This document shows positions 44,554-56,412 of a DNA stretch of 64,000 nt, one piece after another. Below the pieces are notes generated by a model. That model worked only from the letters and a program-made list of their open reading frames with translations. It ran no database searches and had not been told where the DNA came from. Every line of letters starts with the position of its first letter. The stretch's first letter is position 1. Where the stretch lies: contig JNEN01001225.1 in assembly GCA_000697355.1 (NCBI GenBank), forward strand, positions 62,001-126,000, written 5' to 3'. This DNA is from Syncephalastrum monosporum B8922 (Eukaryota; Mucoromycota; Mucoromycetes; Mucorales; Syncephalastraceae). The position numbers and the translations under genes are program-made.

Positions 44554-46782
44554 ACAATACGGACACCTGTCGAAAGTGTGGATAAAACAGACAGAGAAAG
44601 TAAGTTGGCGAGAAGAAGAAAGAAAATAGAAAAGTGAAAGGAAAGTTTAGAAGGCCAAGTAAACTACGCATTGGCTCATTTTCAGCTCCCGATTCTGCCA
44701 CGCTCTTTCTGCTGAGCAGCATATCCTGCCTGACCTTCGTCATCATCATGGAAAAGCGGAAGGGAAGCATCTTTTGCAGCATTGGCTCCCGTCAGCTATC
44801 ATCCCTTGCACTGAACTCACTCCTATCAGGAAGACATGTTTATCCATTGCTCTTTTCTGTGAAATAAGGGCAACCCTTGCAAAAAGCCTCGGTGTTCAAT
44901 GTCTCCGGTCTTCTGCCGTTTTGCCAAGACAATAAGGTGTGACCATTTCGGGACAACGACACCTAGAATAATATACGCTTACGCTTTCTTTTTTATCCTA
45001 TGACATACACTTTCATGGTCCCTCTGCATGTCATTTTTACAATTACCTTGTAGATACTATCGTTTCCAGAGCGGTGGGTTTTCGTGATCTCTGTAAGCCA
45101 GTAAACGAGTAAATTCTGTTGGATAAAGCATGACGCAGCGAAGTGGTGACATTATTGCGCTCATGTCCCGGACAAGCTCTATGATCAGCGGATTTTTATG
45201 AGAGGCTTTTTATTTCTTGTTTATAGCAAGGCCATATTTTGTACATGCAATTAGGCAAAACAGAGTAAATTGGCGCCGGCTGATATTGTACGCTTTCTAT
45301 ACCTCATAATTATTCATGCATGCAGATCTTTTTTATTCTGCACAACCCTTTCCTTGGATCCCTTATGCCTTCATAAATATATAATCTGATTTTGTATGAT
45401 AAGACTGAAATCAGTTCACGTGGACTACACTTCATTTTCTTTACATACCTAAGCGATCGGAGCCGGGGTCTTTGATGCGCGCCCACGGCGCGCTGCCTCC
45501 GGCTCACCTAAGCTGAATATACGTTTAAGTCACAGTGACACGTTACTAGTTGCTTAACACTTACCGGTTGCCAGGGAGCAGACATTCGGTGCAGGGCGAT
45601 GTCTATGAGAGCGTTTTCAACGGTGGTTCCGGCCACCGACCGCCTAGGCTAGTACGACGCAAATGGGGAAGGAGAGACGGAGAGCAAGCGGAGACGAATG
45701 AAAGCAAAGGGGAAAAGGAGCGAAACTGAAACGTGTGTTGATGTCTCATATTCAATGCATGGACATGAATCTGTTTCACTCACGGGCAGAGGAAATAGCC
45801 GAGAAAACACCTTCGGTGTGAGGGGGGCAAGCGGAGAGGAGGAAGAGGCGCGAATAGAGAAGAAGGCGGGAGGAGAGGCGAGAAAGAAGACGGAAAGCTA
45901 AGTATACATCAGAAGAAGGTTAGTGATGTCCAAGACCATGTACTCTTGACGCGACAAGTTACTTTCATGCACACCGGTGCAGTTGGGGGTGGGCGATCGG
46001 TGGCAGAGGGACTTCGGGAACGCATGTGGTCTGTGTTGCACTTATTTGTTCATACTTGTAACCAAAATCCTTTCGTATATACTTGCCAGCGGAAGACTTG
46101 ATCAGAGTTAAGAAAAGAAGAAACGTAGACGCGGGACAAAACAAGAGACCTTTTACAAGAAAAAACACGCATCAATCGATATTCATGCGAGAACACGAGC
46201 CGGCTGTACCAATGGGAAAGGGGAACTTAAAGATAAGGACCTGACAGGGATTGACATCGAACTTCTTTCCAAGCTTCAGAGGGTCCATTTGCTAACCAAG
46301 CTATCACGCAATCCACGTTTTACCAATGGGGAAAAGAGCGTAAAGATAAGGACCCTGAGAGAGATTGACGTCAGCCGCTTTTTCGCGTTTTAAAGTATCC
46401 ATTGGCGTATCCGACTATAACGCAATTGACGTCTTACCTATGGGCAAAAGAACGCAAAGATTGACTTCTGAAAATTGGGTAGATGTCATGTGTTTCCGGA
46501 AGTGGTGTCAGATTTCGAGATCTTTATCCGTTTTATTTCGATCTCGTCAAACGCACGAAAACGCCCTGGATAATACCAGTCAATCCATTAGATTGTACAT
46601 TATAATATAGAATGTAAAGCAGATCAGATATCCTTTATTATCGTAGCAGCTACAGAAGGCATTGTCGATGATGCGAAGATGTCAAAGCAAAGGAGATTGG
46701 GAAGGATATCGAGGAGTAGAACAGCTAAGATAGTGAACCCGGTCGGATAAGTGGGAGCGGGCCGGGAATGACGGCAGATCGG
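44554..46782. other. Long intergenic region with a 114-bp tandem repeat
   Basis: About 2.2 kb without a resolved gene. The only clear structure is the repeat at 46208-46480. Confidence 0.5.
46208..46480 (+). repeat. Degenerate tandem repeat, period 114 bp
   Basis: Copies start at 46208, 46322 and 46436, each with ACC(A/T)ATGGG followed by AAA..., a spacing of exactly 114 bp twice. The third copy fades after about 30-45 bp. The period is a multiple of three, and one frame reads ITQSTFYQWGKERKDKDP in the joint of copies 1 and 2 and ITQLTSYLWAKERKD in the joint of copies 2 and 3, so it may be decayed coding DNA of a 38-residue repeat. Confidence 0.8.
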
Positions 46783-48513
46783 TCAGTCGTAGTAGATGCG
46801 TTGGAGGCCGAGGATATCACCACGGCAGATAGCACATTCCTGCAGCTTGCTAACGCATTCATGACAGTAGCAGGCATGGAAGCAGGGAAGAATGGCAAAT
46901 TCAATGGTACGGTGCTGGCAGACGCAACATTTGATATTGAAGGCAGAGAGACTTCTGTGGTTCCTCCTTTCTTGTATCAAGCTGCGCATATGCTGGTGTT
47001 CTTGGAGAGCTGAGGTCATCCTATTTTCGAGCTCCATAATCTTATGCTGGACCGTCCGCCGCCGTTCGTCTTCAATTTGCAACAAGCGCACCATGTTCTC
47101 GTGTTCATTCTGGACGATACGCGCGGCAGCCTCGGCTCGCTTAGTGCGTTTTTCTTGTTTGTGGAGACGCGAGTGATGGTGGTCGACCTGAAGCTGCAGG
47201 CGCTGGAGGTCAGCCTCAGTTTCGCCCATCGCAGAAGAGTGTTTCATCATGTCCTGTGTGCGCTTGGCCACGGCCTCGATCTCGAACTGTACGTCTTCAA
47301 TCTTCTTGAGGATCGACTCACTCGCACCCTCAAACTGACTGTGGACGTCTGAGTCCTTCCGCAAGTCGTCCAGGGCCTGCCGGGTGTGCGGATAATACAA
47401 CATATCGTCCTCCGGGCCCGAGCCTTGGTCGCTTGGGATGCCCTGTTCCCGGAATACGTCTGGATCCAATGTAGGAGAGGGGGAGGAGGGCAAGGGAGCA
47501 GCAACGGCGCATGAAGAAGAGGCGGAGGAAGATGCAAGGGCGGCGGTGGCAACTGATGATAGGCGGGTGGGCTTATCGCGGGGACCAGGGCTCATGTCAC
47601 TGTTATTGTCGCTGCCGTTGTCACTGCTGGGATTGATAGGGGACTCGGCAGACTGGTGTATCTCGGTACAAGGTGGGTTGTCCAGGTGGGTTGTAGTGGT
47701 ATGAATAGTAGGACGAAGGGAGGTGTCGCTGGCGGCATCTTCCTGGCTATGGTGCACATAATAGCGGTGTGGAAGGTAGGGGGTGAGGTGGAACGGCACT
47801 TGCTCCGCGCGTACTTTGTAGCTGCATTTGGGATGCGCGCCAGGCGTCTTCACGTTGGGACAGCGGAAGGTCAGCGCGTCAGAAACAGTGTCTGGTTCGG
47901 ACAGAGCCATCGGCAGCCCACAAAAGCATTTGGTGACCGGAGGCGTGCGCTTCTCGTACGTGTTTGTCATGCCCAGTAGAGCACAAGCAGTGAAGTTGAA
48001 GTAAGGACACACGCTGAGCTCTGGATCCTGATCGTCAATATCCGCTCCTTGCTGCAGTCGGTGGCGAAACTGATAACATACTTCTTTGTGTATGTGGAAG
48101 CCGCAAATCATACCGGAGGATCGCACGCCTTTGGGAAAAACAGCAGTGTTCGTATAGTGACAGTCGTAGATGGTTCCGAACACTTCGTCTTGTGTTTCAT
48201 AGGCTTCTCTGCCGCAAAAACAAACTGGCGGATCTCCCAAAGCCTGGAGCTTCTTTGAAATGGAGCATTCTGCAGAAGACGCCGCCTCGTTTTCTCTCTG
48301 TCTGCATCTATCTTTGTCTTTGGGCGAGCTCAGATTGCCGTCGTCGTCCTCGTCGTCCTCGTCACTGGACCAGGAAATCACCTGCTCTATTTGGGCATGC
48401 TGCTCTTCTGGACTTCTTGCACTGGCCTGCCAATCTACATCGACTTCGACTTCGACTTCCACGTCCGATCTACCTTGTATCGTACGGCCTCGCGAGTCGC
48501 GCGCTTTTGTCAT
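46783..48513 (-). CDS. RING-finger protein with N-terminal Cys-rich region and coiled coil
   Basis: Single exon, 576 residues, start at the first ATG (MTKARDSRGRT). Residues 70-260 hold two Cys-rich blocks (CFCGREAYETQ...C..H and CFCGLPMALSEPD...C) that look like zinc-binding GRF-type units. A Ser/Pro-rich linker follows, then a long coiled coil (about 410-520), and a C-terminal C3HC4 RING: CCVCQHRTIEFAILPCFHAC, then C..C....CAICRG. A RING at the very C-terminus after a coiled coil is typical of E3 ligases of the XIAP/MGRN type. Substrate unknown. Confidence 0.85.
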   Translation of the reverse strand: MTKARDSRGRTIQGRSDVEVEVEVDVDWQASARSPEEQHAQIEQVISWSSDEDDEDDDGNLSSPKDKDRCRQRENEAASSAECSISKKLQALGDPPVCFCGREAYETQDEVFGTIYDCHYTNTAVFPKGVRSSGMICGFHIHKEVCYQFRHRLQQGADIDDQDPELSVCPYFNFTACALLGMTNTYEKRTPPVTKCFCGLPMALSEPDTVSDALTFRCPNVKTPGAHPKCSYKVRAEQVPFHLTPYLPHRYYVHHSQEDAASDTSLRPTIHTTTTHLDNPPCTEIHQSAESPINPSSDNGSDNNSDMSPGPRDKPTRLSSVATAALASSSASSSCAVAAPLPSSPSPTLDPDVFREQGIPSDQGSGPEDDMLYYPHTRQALDDLRKDSDVHSQFEGASESILKKIEDVQFEIEAVAKRTQDMMKHSSAMGETEADLQRLQLQVDHHHSRLHKQEKRTKRAEAAARIVQNEHENMVRLLQIEDERRRTVQHKIMELENRMTSALQEHQHMRSLIQERRNHRSLSAFNIKCCVCQHRTIEFAILPCFHACYCHECVSKLQECAICRGDILGLQRIYYD

Positions 48514-51500
48514 TAGCAACTTGGACTGTGTGGAAGAAAATAACGGATTGAGGGAAGAGAGTATCGGTCTAGGGGGAACGAAATACAGAAATATACTGTA
48601 GCAAATGAAAACAGTGATGAATCATTGCAACTCACTGATGAATCACTGCAATCACTAATGTTTAAAAGAGAAACAACAAAAGAGGAGTATATGAAGATAT
48701 TAATACAAAGTCAATGGACTGAACTAGTCTATGACGCGCTTCGCATGGTCCAGTCGTAAATCTTCGCCTGCGGCTTCGGGTCATCACAACCTTCACTAGA
48801 TCTCCGGATCACTCCTTCCCGCGTCGCAAAGCTTGATGTGAGCCAGCCCCGAAAGACCCGTTTTTTGCGACACTACGACACTAAGTGATCGGACTCTAAT
48901 GACCTGATGCTCGTCATCGATACTCACGGTAACATTAGGTTCTCTATATAAAACAGTCCTGCTTGTAAAAAGCGAATAAACTTCGTTACCTTTCTACTAA
49001 GTTGGGTTATTATTTTAGCACTGTAATAACTCCAGTTAGCGGAGTCAAGGCACGTTTTTTAATTCTTATATCAATAGTACACACCAGCACCAAAGTTTAG
49101 ATACGGCATGTATAGGGAGGCACTCATCTAAGTCATGCCCATGTAGTAGAAGCTCTTTTGAGAAGTTGCTGAAAGGCACAAGTCCGTGGATCGTGACATG
49201 GGTTTACGTGAGCATGCTTCTATATGTCCACCAGATCGTATTAAGTTTGAGGAGCCGCATACCGCAGTAGTAGTAAGTACGTGGACACAGATGTTCTTAC
49301 GTTTCAAATCTAAGCTATACACCAATGACTGATAAAAAAAGCTTTTCCGAATAACACGACAGGTAAATGAAGGAAATCGATTTCGAAATTATCTGCAGCA
49401 AAGCTCATCATGCATATGTGCCTGTGCAGACAGAAGATCCTCTAAAAGCCCACACTTAAGCATTCGATGTCTGTTAGACTGTAGTAAGCATTTTCCATTA
49501 CAAAATAATAAGCTTTCATGTGCGGATAATGGGCTTTTTCTTTATTCATGATAGCTTACAAATCTCAACTAATATTCTGTCACTGTCCTTTGCTCACACG
49601 TCAACATCGTCTTCTCGCTTTCTACGTTTGTTCTGATATGGAGCCTGAGGATGCATTTGATTAGAGCTTCATAAGAGAGACCGCGTCTATTATAGCGGTT
49701 GTTACTGTCACTTGTGTTCGAGGAATGGTAACCACTACCGGGACATTACTTTGACTATTCCATATTATCTTTCTATAGTATATGAAAAGCAGATTCATCA
49801 AGTAAAACACTTTTCTGTCAAAGTCCATGTCTGTTTCATCACATTTAATAATTCAATATCTGTGTTCGTGAGTCTTTTCTTCACTGCGGGATTAAGACAA
49901 GCTCCTTTGAGAGACAAATTGCTTTACAGAATCAGGTAAGGTAGTTTTAAACTGTTTTTTCTGTAGATATTTGCCTTAACTTCTTCGGTATTCCATCTAG
50001 GACCACAGAAGGATTTTCGTCGATGCATTCGAGGATGACGCTTTCGTGTTCTTCATGGAGAATACGGCAGCGACCAGTATTTTTTTTTCAAAGATATCGT
50101 TAGGACTTCTCGTATTCCTTAAAGCATTTTTGTCCCGTATGAACATGTATCGCAAGCTGCGTCGCAGTAGCGGCGACACAGAACGCTTCTAAAACATCAG
50201 CTGAAGAAGCTCACTTTCTGGTCCCGATCCGTGCATTGTCTTGATCGATAGTATTTGTGTCAACTCCTCTAGGGCATGTCATATGCATGTATGCGCGTGT
50301 AACTAAGTCTTGTGGCAGCATCGCCATTCTTGAGCGCTCGTCGACGCACGTATATCTGATACTTCATTACACCACTTTTTGAAGAGAGGCTGCTACTTCA
50401 TGTGATATTGTTTAAACCTGATTGCAAGGCAAATAGAGTATATGGACTTTAGCATAGCTACGTCGGGTAGGCAGGGTTGCCGCGGACGAAAACAATTACA
50501 TAATCATGCACCAGATTATACGATGGCTTAGAGAGTCCAAATGGTCTTTACATGTTTATTATGGCCGCAAATATGATTATGACGGTCCCAAACACATTCA
50601 GTTTCATCATGGTCTCCTTTTCCTTTTAAAATGCGTTTCTGTAATTTAAAGTTTAAGCATCATTTTCGTCGGTCGAAAGCGAGGCAACCTCATTTGGTCA
50701 ACTTTATCGAAGTTAGTCCGCGGAGCAGCAGTGAATCGGCCAGGAGAGCACGGGATGCATCAACCTTTGCAGGCTGCACAAGATATATGCAGGCTGTAGT
50801 TTGTGTAATATATAGATAACCTGTTGGTGAAGAGAATATGAAAGAAAAACCAAAAATTTGATTATATGAAAGTTCAAAAAGGCGAATTCTGCAAGTCGAT
50901 AGCCAAAAAGAGCATCGCATCACAGGGAGCGACACAAGTGCAAATGATTTCCACGGATGACACAGCGTGTGACAATGAAGTGTAGAACACAGTTCGACCC
51001 AATAGTCATACAAGATAACGGTGCATGACATGCAAAGACACAAAAGATAAACCCCGTCGGTAAACAGAGGTGAAGGCAGACTATTGGGTTGCACCATGAT
51101 CATGCAAGCCCGACGCCGGGAAGAGAAGGGGCCGTGGATGGCTTTTGTCGGGGAAGCAAAAGAAATCAGGATGGGCAAACCCTGGGCTTGTGCGACATGA
51201 TGCTTGCCTTTTTTTTTTCCGGAAAGCGAGGGTAGAAATACCAGCGTCCATCTCCCCAAAACTACAGTTGATCGATGTGACAGAAGAAAGTCTTATCTTT
51301 GCGAATATACCCTATAAGAAGCAACAGCGATCAGAGCAACTCCAGGAGACGAGGTGGCGTCATAGCGTATGTAAGCAATCAATGCATGGCAGGATGGTTG
51401 GTAAAGAGAGTGAGGCCATGATATGGGACTTACATAAGCGTCGGGGTGCGCCAAACTCCGCCAAGTTTACATAATCTGAGGCGTACCGCGGGTCGTGGCG

Positions 51501-51644
51501 GGGCGAAAGCAGAGTGGGAGATAAAAGAAAGGTTTCCATGGGGATACACTTAAAAAAGAAAAAAAAGGAAAGACCGCTGAAGGAACATAGAAAACAACGC
51601 CTTTCTTCCAGTCTGCCTACGCACCACTTTATCACCATAGCAGG
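48514..51644. mobile_element. Transposon-derived intergenic region
   Basis: 3.1 kb without a host gene. It holds a possible solo LTR (about 48720-49040), a Tc1/mariner relic (49440-50180) and unclassified AT-rich sequence. A 189-codon minus ORF at 50690-51259 has hydrophobic stretches but no homology I can name. Confidence 0.6.
49440..50180 (-). pseudogene. Tc1/mariner-like (DDE) transposase relic, copy B
   Basis: On the minus strand, in order: EEHESVILECIDENPSVVLD (49994-50060), a block around FTLDESAF-like sequence (about 49790-49830), VVVTIPRTQVTV (49720-49755) and FVMENAYYSLTDIEC (49460-49506), where the second catalytic Asp reads Glu. It is collinear with copy A at 25.2-26.0 kb and shares its nucleotide sequence over the helix-turn-helix part (for example a common CTGTGGTCCTAGATG). 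Frameshifts and stops break it. Confidence 0.75.
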
Positions 51645-52812
<1,168 letters not shown>

Positions 52813-53244
52813 ATATATATCTTTTCTTTCTAGCCTTATCTTAGACACGTACAGTTTCTATTTGGTTACCTGTAGTAGACATAAAATTTCAGATGCTGAG
52901 CAGTAACACAAACTTGTGCCTGTTTTATTTTGGGCCTTGCCAAGCACAAAAAAGCCGCAGCGGCGCATATGTACCAAGCTCAACAATGTATTTGCTCACG
53001 CCTCGTCTCATCACAAGGACCCGACTGAATTCGGAAACCACGAAGATTTCCCAAAAAAGAAGCCTCTCAGTGGCGCTTCCATCTTGAGAAAGAGAGGCAA
53101 AGCACACGTCGATCCCTGCACCCGTCTTCCATTTTTTATATAAAAGGGACAGTGCCTCCCCCACTCGCCGCAGCTTTGTCAGCTCTGCTTCCGCACACTT
53201 TGGCACATTTTAGTCTAACCCGCTTTCTATTTGACACACAAACA
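52813..53244. promoter_or_regulatory. Upstream region of C2H2 transcription factor
   Basis: 432 bp with GAL7 3' sequence on the left and a core promoter with a TATA box on the right. Confidence 0.5.
53137..53146 (+). promoter_or_regulatory. TATA box (TATATAAAAG)
   Basis: A perfect TATAWAAR match about 100 nt before the ATG at 53245, a normal distance for a fungal inducible promoter. Confidence 0.6.
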
Positions 53245-53958
53245 ATGAACACCCCTCCCTTACCGTTCTACGTTTTTGACCAGCAGCACCAGCACGTCAT
53301 GAACAATTGCTGTTATCTCGATGACTCTAAAAGCTTCCTCGACTTGCTCTTTAACGAACCACCTGCTCATATGTCGTCCTGCCCTCCTCCTCCGCCACCT
53401 GTGTCCATGACCCCGCAAAATAGTCTGCCAACACCGCCATCCATTTATGAAGAGCCTTTGACCTATCTGTCCCCAACACCAAGCATGTCGTCGCAAGAGC
53501 AGTATCACTATCAGCCAGCACCTTTACCGGTAATGCACCCTTCCGCTATGATGGATGTGTTTGCGTACTGCCCGTCGCGGCCACTGTCGTCACCAGAGCA
53601 GCAGAAGCAGCAGCAGCAACAACAAAAGTCCTCTGTCACTCCGTCGTCATTGCCAGTCCACTCCAGAAAGAGGCCCGAGCGAGTATACCATTGCGAAGAA
53701 TGCAGCAAGCGTTTCACCCGTCCTTACAACTTGCGCTCGCATATGCGGACACACACTAACGAGAGGCCGTATTCCTGCTCCCACCCCGGATGTAGCTGGC
53801 GCTTTGCACGGCCGCACGACTTGAAGCGCCATGAACTCCTACACAATGGCAATAAACCGCATGCCTGCCCTCACTGTGACCGTCGCTTTGCACGCCGAGA
53901 TGCACTTCGGCGCCATTGGAAAGTAGATCCAGTCTGTCAAACGAAGCATCAACCCTAA
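53245..53958 (+). CDS. C2H2 transcription factor, Crz1-like finger array
   Basis: Single exon, 237 residues. The start at 53245 (ACAACAATG-like context) is preferred to a GTG frame 93 nt upstream. The N-terminal 150 residues are Pro/Ser/Gln-rich with a probable activation segment (SFLDLLFNEPP). Three fingers end the protein: YHCEECSKRFTRPYNLRSHM, then YSCSHPGCSWRFARPHDLKR, and ACPHCDRRFARRDALRRH. The RPYNL, RPHDLKRH and RRDALRRH recognition helices resemble calcineurin-responsive Crz1 and related fungal stress regulators. No PxIxIT docking site is evident. Target genes unknown. Confidence 0.87.
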   Translation: MNTPPLPFYVFDQQHQHVMNNCCYLDDSKSFLDLLFNEPPAHMSSCPPPPPPVSMTPQNSLPTPPSIYEEPLTYLSPTPSMSSQEQYHYQPAPLPVMHPSAMMDVFAYCPSRPLSSPEQQKQQQQQQKSSVTPSSLPVHSRKRPERVYHCEECSKRFTRPYNLRSHMRTHTNERPYSCSHPGCSWRFARPHDLKRHELLHNGNKPHACPHCDRRFARRDALRRHWKVDPVCQTKHQP

Positions 53959-56412
53959 CTAAGCAAGATACCAAAAGTCGTTATTCCCACCACTGTCCTC
54001 CTTTTCCTACGTTTCTCTATGTATACTGTCTTTCCGTTTTCCTTTGCATGTGTTCCTATTTTCTCTTTTTCCTGTATGTATGCCCCTCCCTCAATCTGTA
54101 TCATCAATTTAAAACATTGGATCATGTTTTTCATAAGCCATTCACTTCTTTTGTCTGCGATGTATGTGCGTGAGCATGTTCGAATCGGACTTTCAGGTAG
54201 CACCCGTAGGATGAATCTAGGAACGGAACTGCATCCAAAGTATCGGTAGCCAAGGTCTGACACCCGCAAACGCTAGGTGTGCTATTGATAATTAGGACAT
54301 TGTCACAATAAAGACAGTTCCGAGTGCCTGAAAAAAGACTGAAACTCTATTGTGCGTGTCACATGCATCCACAGACAAAAGTTTATCGGGATACTATATG
54401 GATGATCCAAGAAGACTGTTGAAGACTGAGAGTCGTCTTCCCGCAAGACTGGTGCTATACGCAATGGGCGCATGTAGCACCTTCGGGCCGAAAAATATCG
54501 CGATATAACATTTGTTCTGTTCTTCGCAAGGAATGATGACTCGACCGTATCGACCTTCAAGCATGTGTGCCAAGGATTCACAAAATAGTCCGCTTTGCCA
54601 TTGGGCTATCATGACAATCATTACAGTAGAGCAGTCGAGACCTGCCAATTCGCATATGATACACTCCTTACATGCACTGTCTGTGACACTTGGACAGGCC
54701 ACCTCTACCAAATAAGGCAACATGAATAAGCAAGGAGATCTTAGCGTAAGGTTGGACCTTGTCAAACGTTTAAAAAAAGGTTGTTCGTGCATGTATGTGC
54801 TCTGAGTCGCTTTGTCCAACAAACATCCCATGCAAGTATGTTCATATAGAGACTTACATTTTCATATCAAACATCAGATCATTTTGCTTTTCAGTACTGC
54901 TCAATCCTAAGCGCTTGCTCCTATATTTGGGAGACCTCGGCATTCTTTCAGTTGTATACCCCGCCCGGATCCATATTTTGTGTACATGTACACTTCTTGT
55001 TATTATGTATATCAAATTCTTTGTGTGCGACTTTCATTTATCGTCATACGTGTCTACGGGATGAACCTATTAAATTGATATGCTTATACATGTATATCTT
55101 GTTACGTACATTGGGAAGGATCCAACCTAAACCAGCTATGTATAAAGTGATACACGCGGAACACCATACCAACAAAATACAGACGAGGGCTAAAGTCGGA
55201 TGCGACACCGTTGCTCAGCATCGAAACGGTGCGTTCATGCTGCATGTTTCCTCTATACTTTTAACGGACAAAATACACCGATGATCGGAAGCACGTCTCG
55301 GATGGACGATCGAAAAAGGAATATTGTGACACATTTCTCCAAACGAAAGATATGTCTCGCCATCCACGGAAGTGGCAAACTCGGCATATTCCCGCCTCTT
55401 ACGGTAACCATCAGACATACATAGAGCGCCCGCCCCGAGTCTCTCGTTACCATGTTTGGGCTCAAACAGTTGCCCGCTCTCTAACATCATCGACAGGATC
55501 GCGTCATGCTTCGGCTCAGCATATTGGCACCCTTCGTGCTTATTGTACCATAAATCCGAAATAACCTTTTCGGCTGGGGGCGCGTGCCTAGTCCAACCGA
55601 AATCGAGTCGGCGCCGATCCGTGCATGGGTCGCCCAGCGGGATTGCTCGTCCGGGAACGCCGTGCGGTCGGGTCTCGTGTTTCGCTTTCTCTCCCTCCCA
55701 CATTCACACGTACACATATGTATGCAGATATGCACGGCGCGTACTCAAGTGTCTGGTGAATATTCACATGCCGTGGCTGGCAGGCCCGTGCGACGGCTGG
55801 GCAAAGGCATGACAGGCTGTGTCGTTCACTTGCTGGAGCTGTCCATGGACCCCACCAGCCATTCCATGGCGTGTACTTTTAGGTGGCACCAGCATGTTTC
55901 CCGCGGGATTGTGGACTTCTCAGCGCCCATGGTGGCGGGCCGCTCTTATGACGCATACATCATAATCGGGAGATAGCCTATTGAATAAGCATTTAGCTCA
56001 GAGCCAAGACCACAAGCAAGGTACGTTCTCGCTGCTTGTTCATTATGCCAGACAGCCTATCAGTGAGTGAATTTATAAGCTATTCGGTTATGAAAAAGGT
56101 ACGTGGACGGCCCGAAGACATATCCCACAGAGGATCGAGATTTACAGGTTTTTGCCTGTTTTGGGTGAGACGGATGCAGCCGTTTCAAAGATGGGTACAT
56201 GTCACACGGTGCATATACTACTTTGCGACTCTAGTACTCGCTTGCCTCCATGTCGGGTGAGTCTGAGGCAAAACTCGATTGTATAGATGAAACAAATCCG
56301 CCCAGACTCGAGTAGAACTATCCTATCCAATAACAAAGGCTTTTTTTTTTTGGTTTTAAAGCTATTGTATCTATATCATTCAAGACTATACAAAGTACCC
56401 ACACACCCTTCA
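53959..56412. other. Long intergenic region with unassigned ORFs
   Basis: About 2.45 kb. Two minus-strand ORFs stand out: 54394-54831 (145 codons, Cys-containing, YLVEVACPSVTDSACKEC) and 55215-55703 (162 codons, GC-rich, hydrophilic, AEFATSVDGETYLSFGEMCH). Neither has a recognised domain, and exon joins could not be built. They may be orphan genes or transposon fragments. Confidence 0.4.
55215..55703 (-). other. Possible orphan ORF, 162 codons
   Basis: The longest uninterrupted frame of the region, with a higher GC content and more balanced amino-acid composition than its AT-rich surroundings. No start context, intron or homologue could be confirmed. Confidence 0.3.

Noticed and set aside
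54165..54200. Possible tRNA B box (GTTCGAATC)
   Set aside because: No A box at the proper distance and no acceptor-stem pairing.
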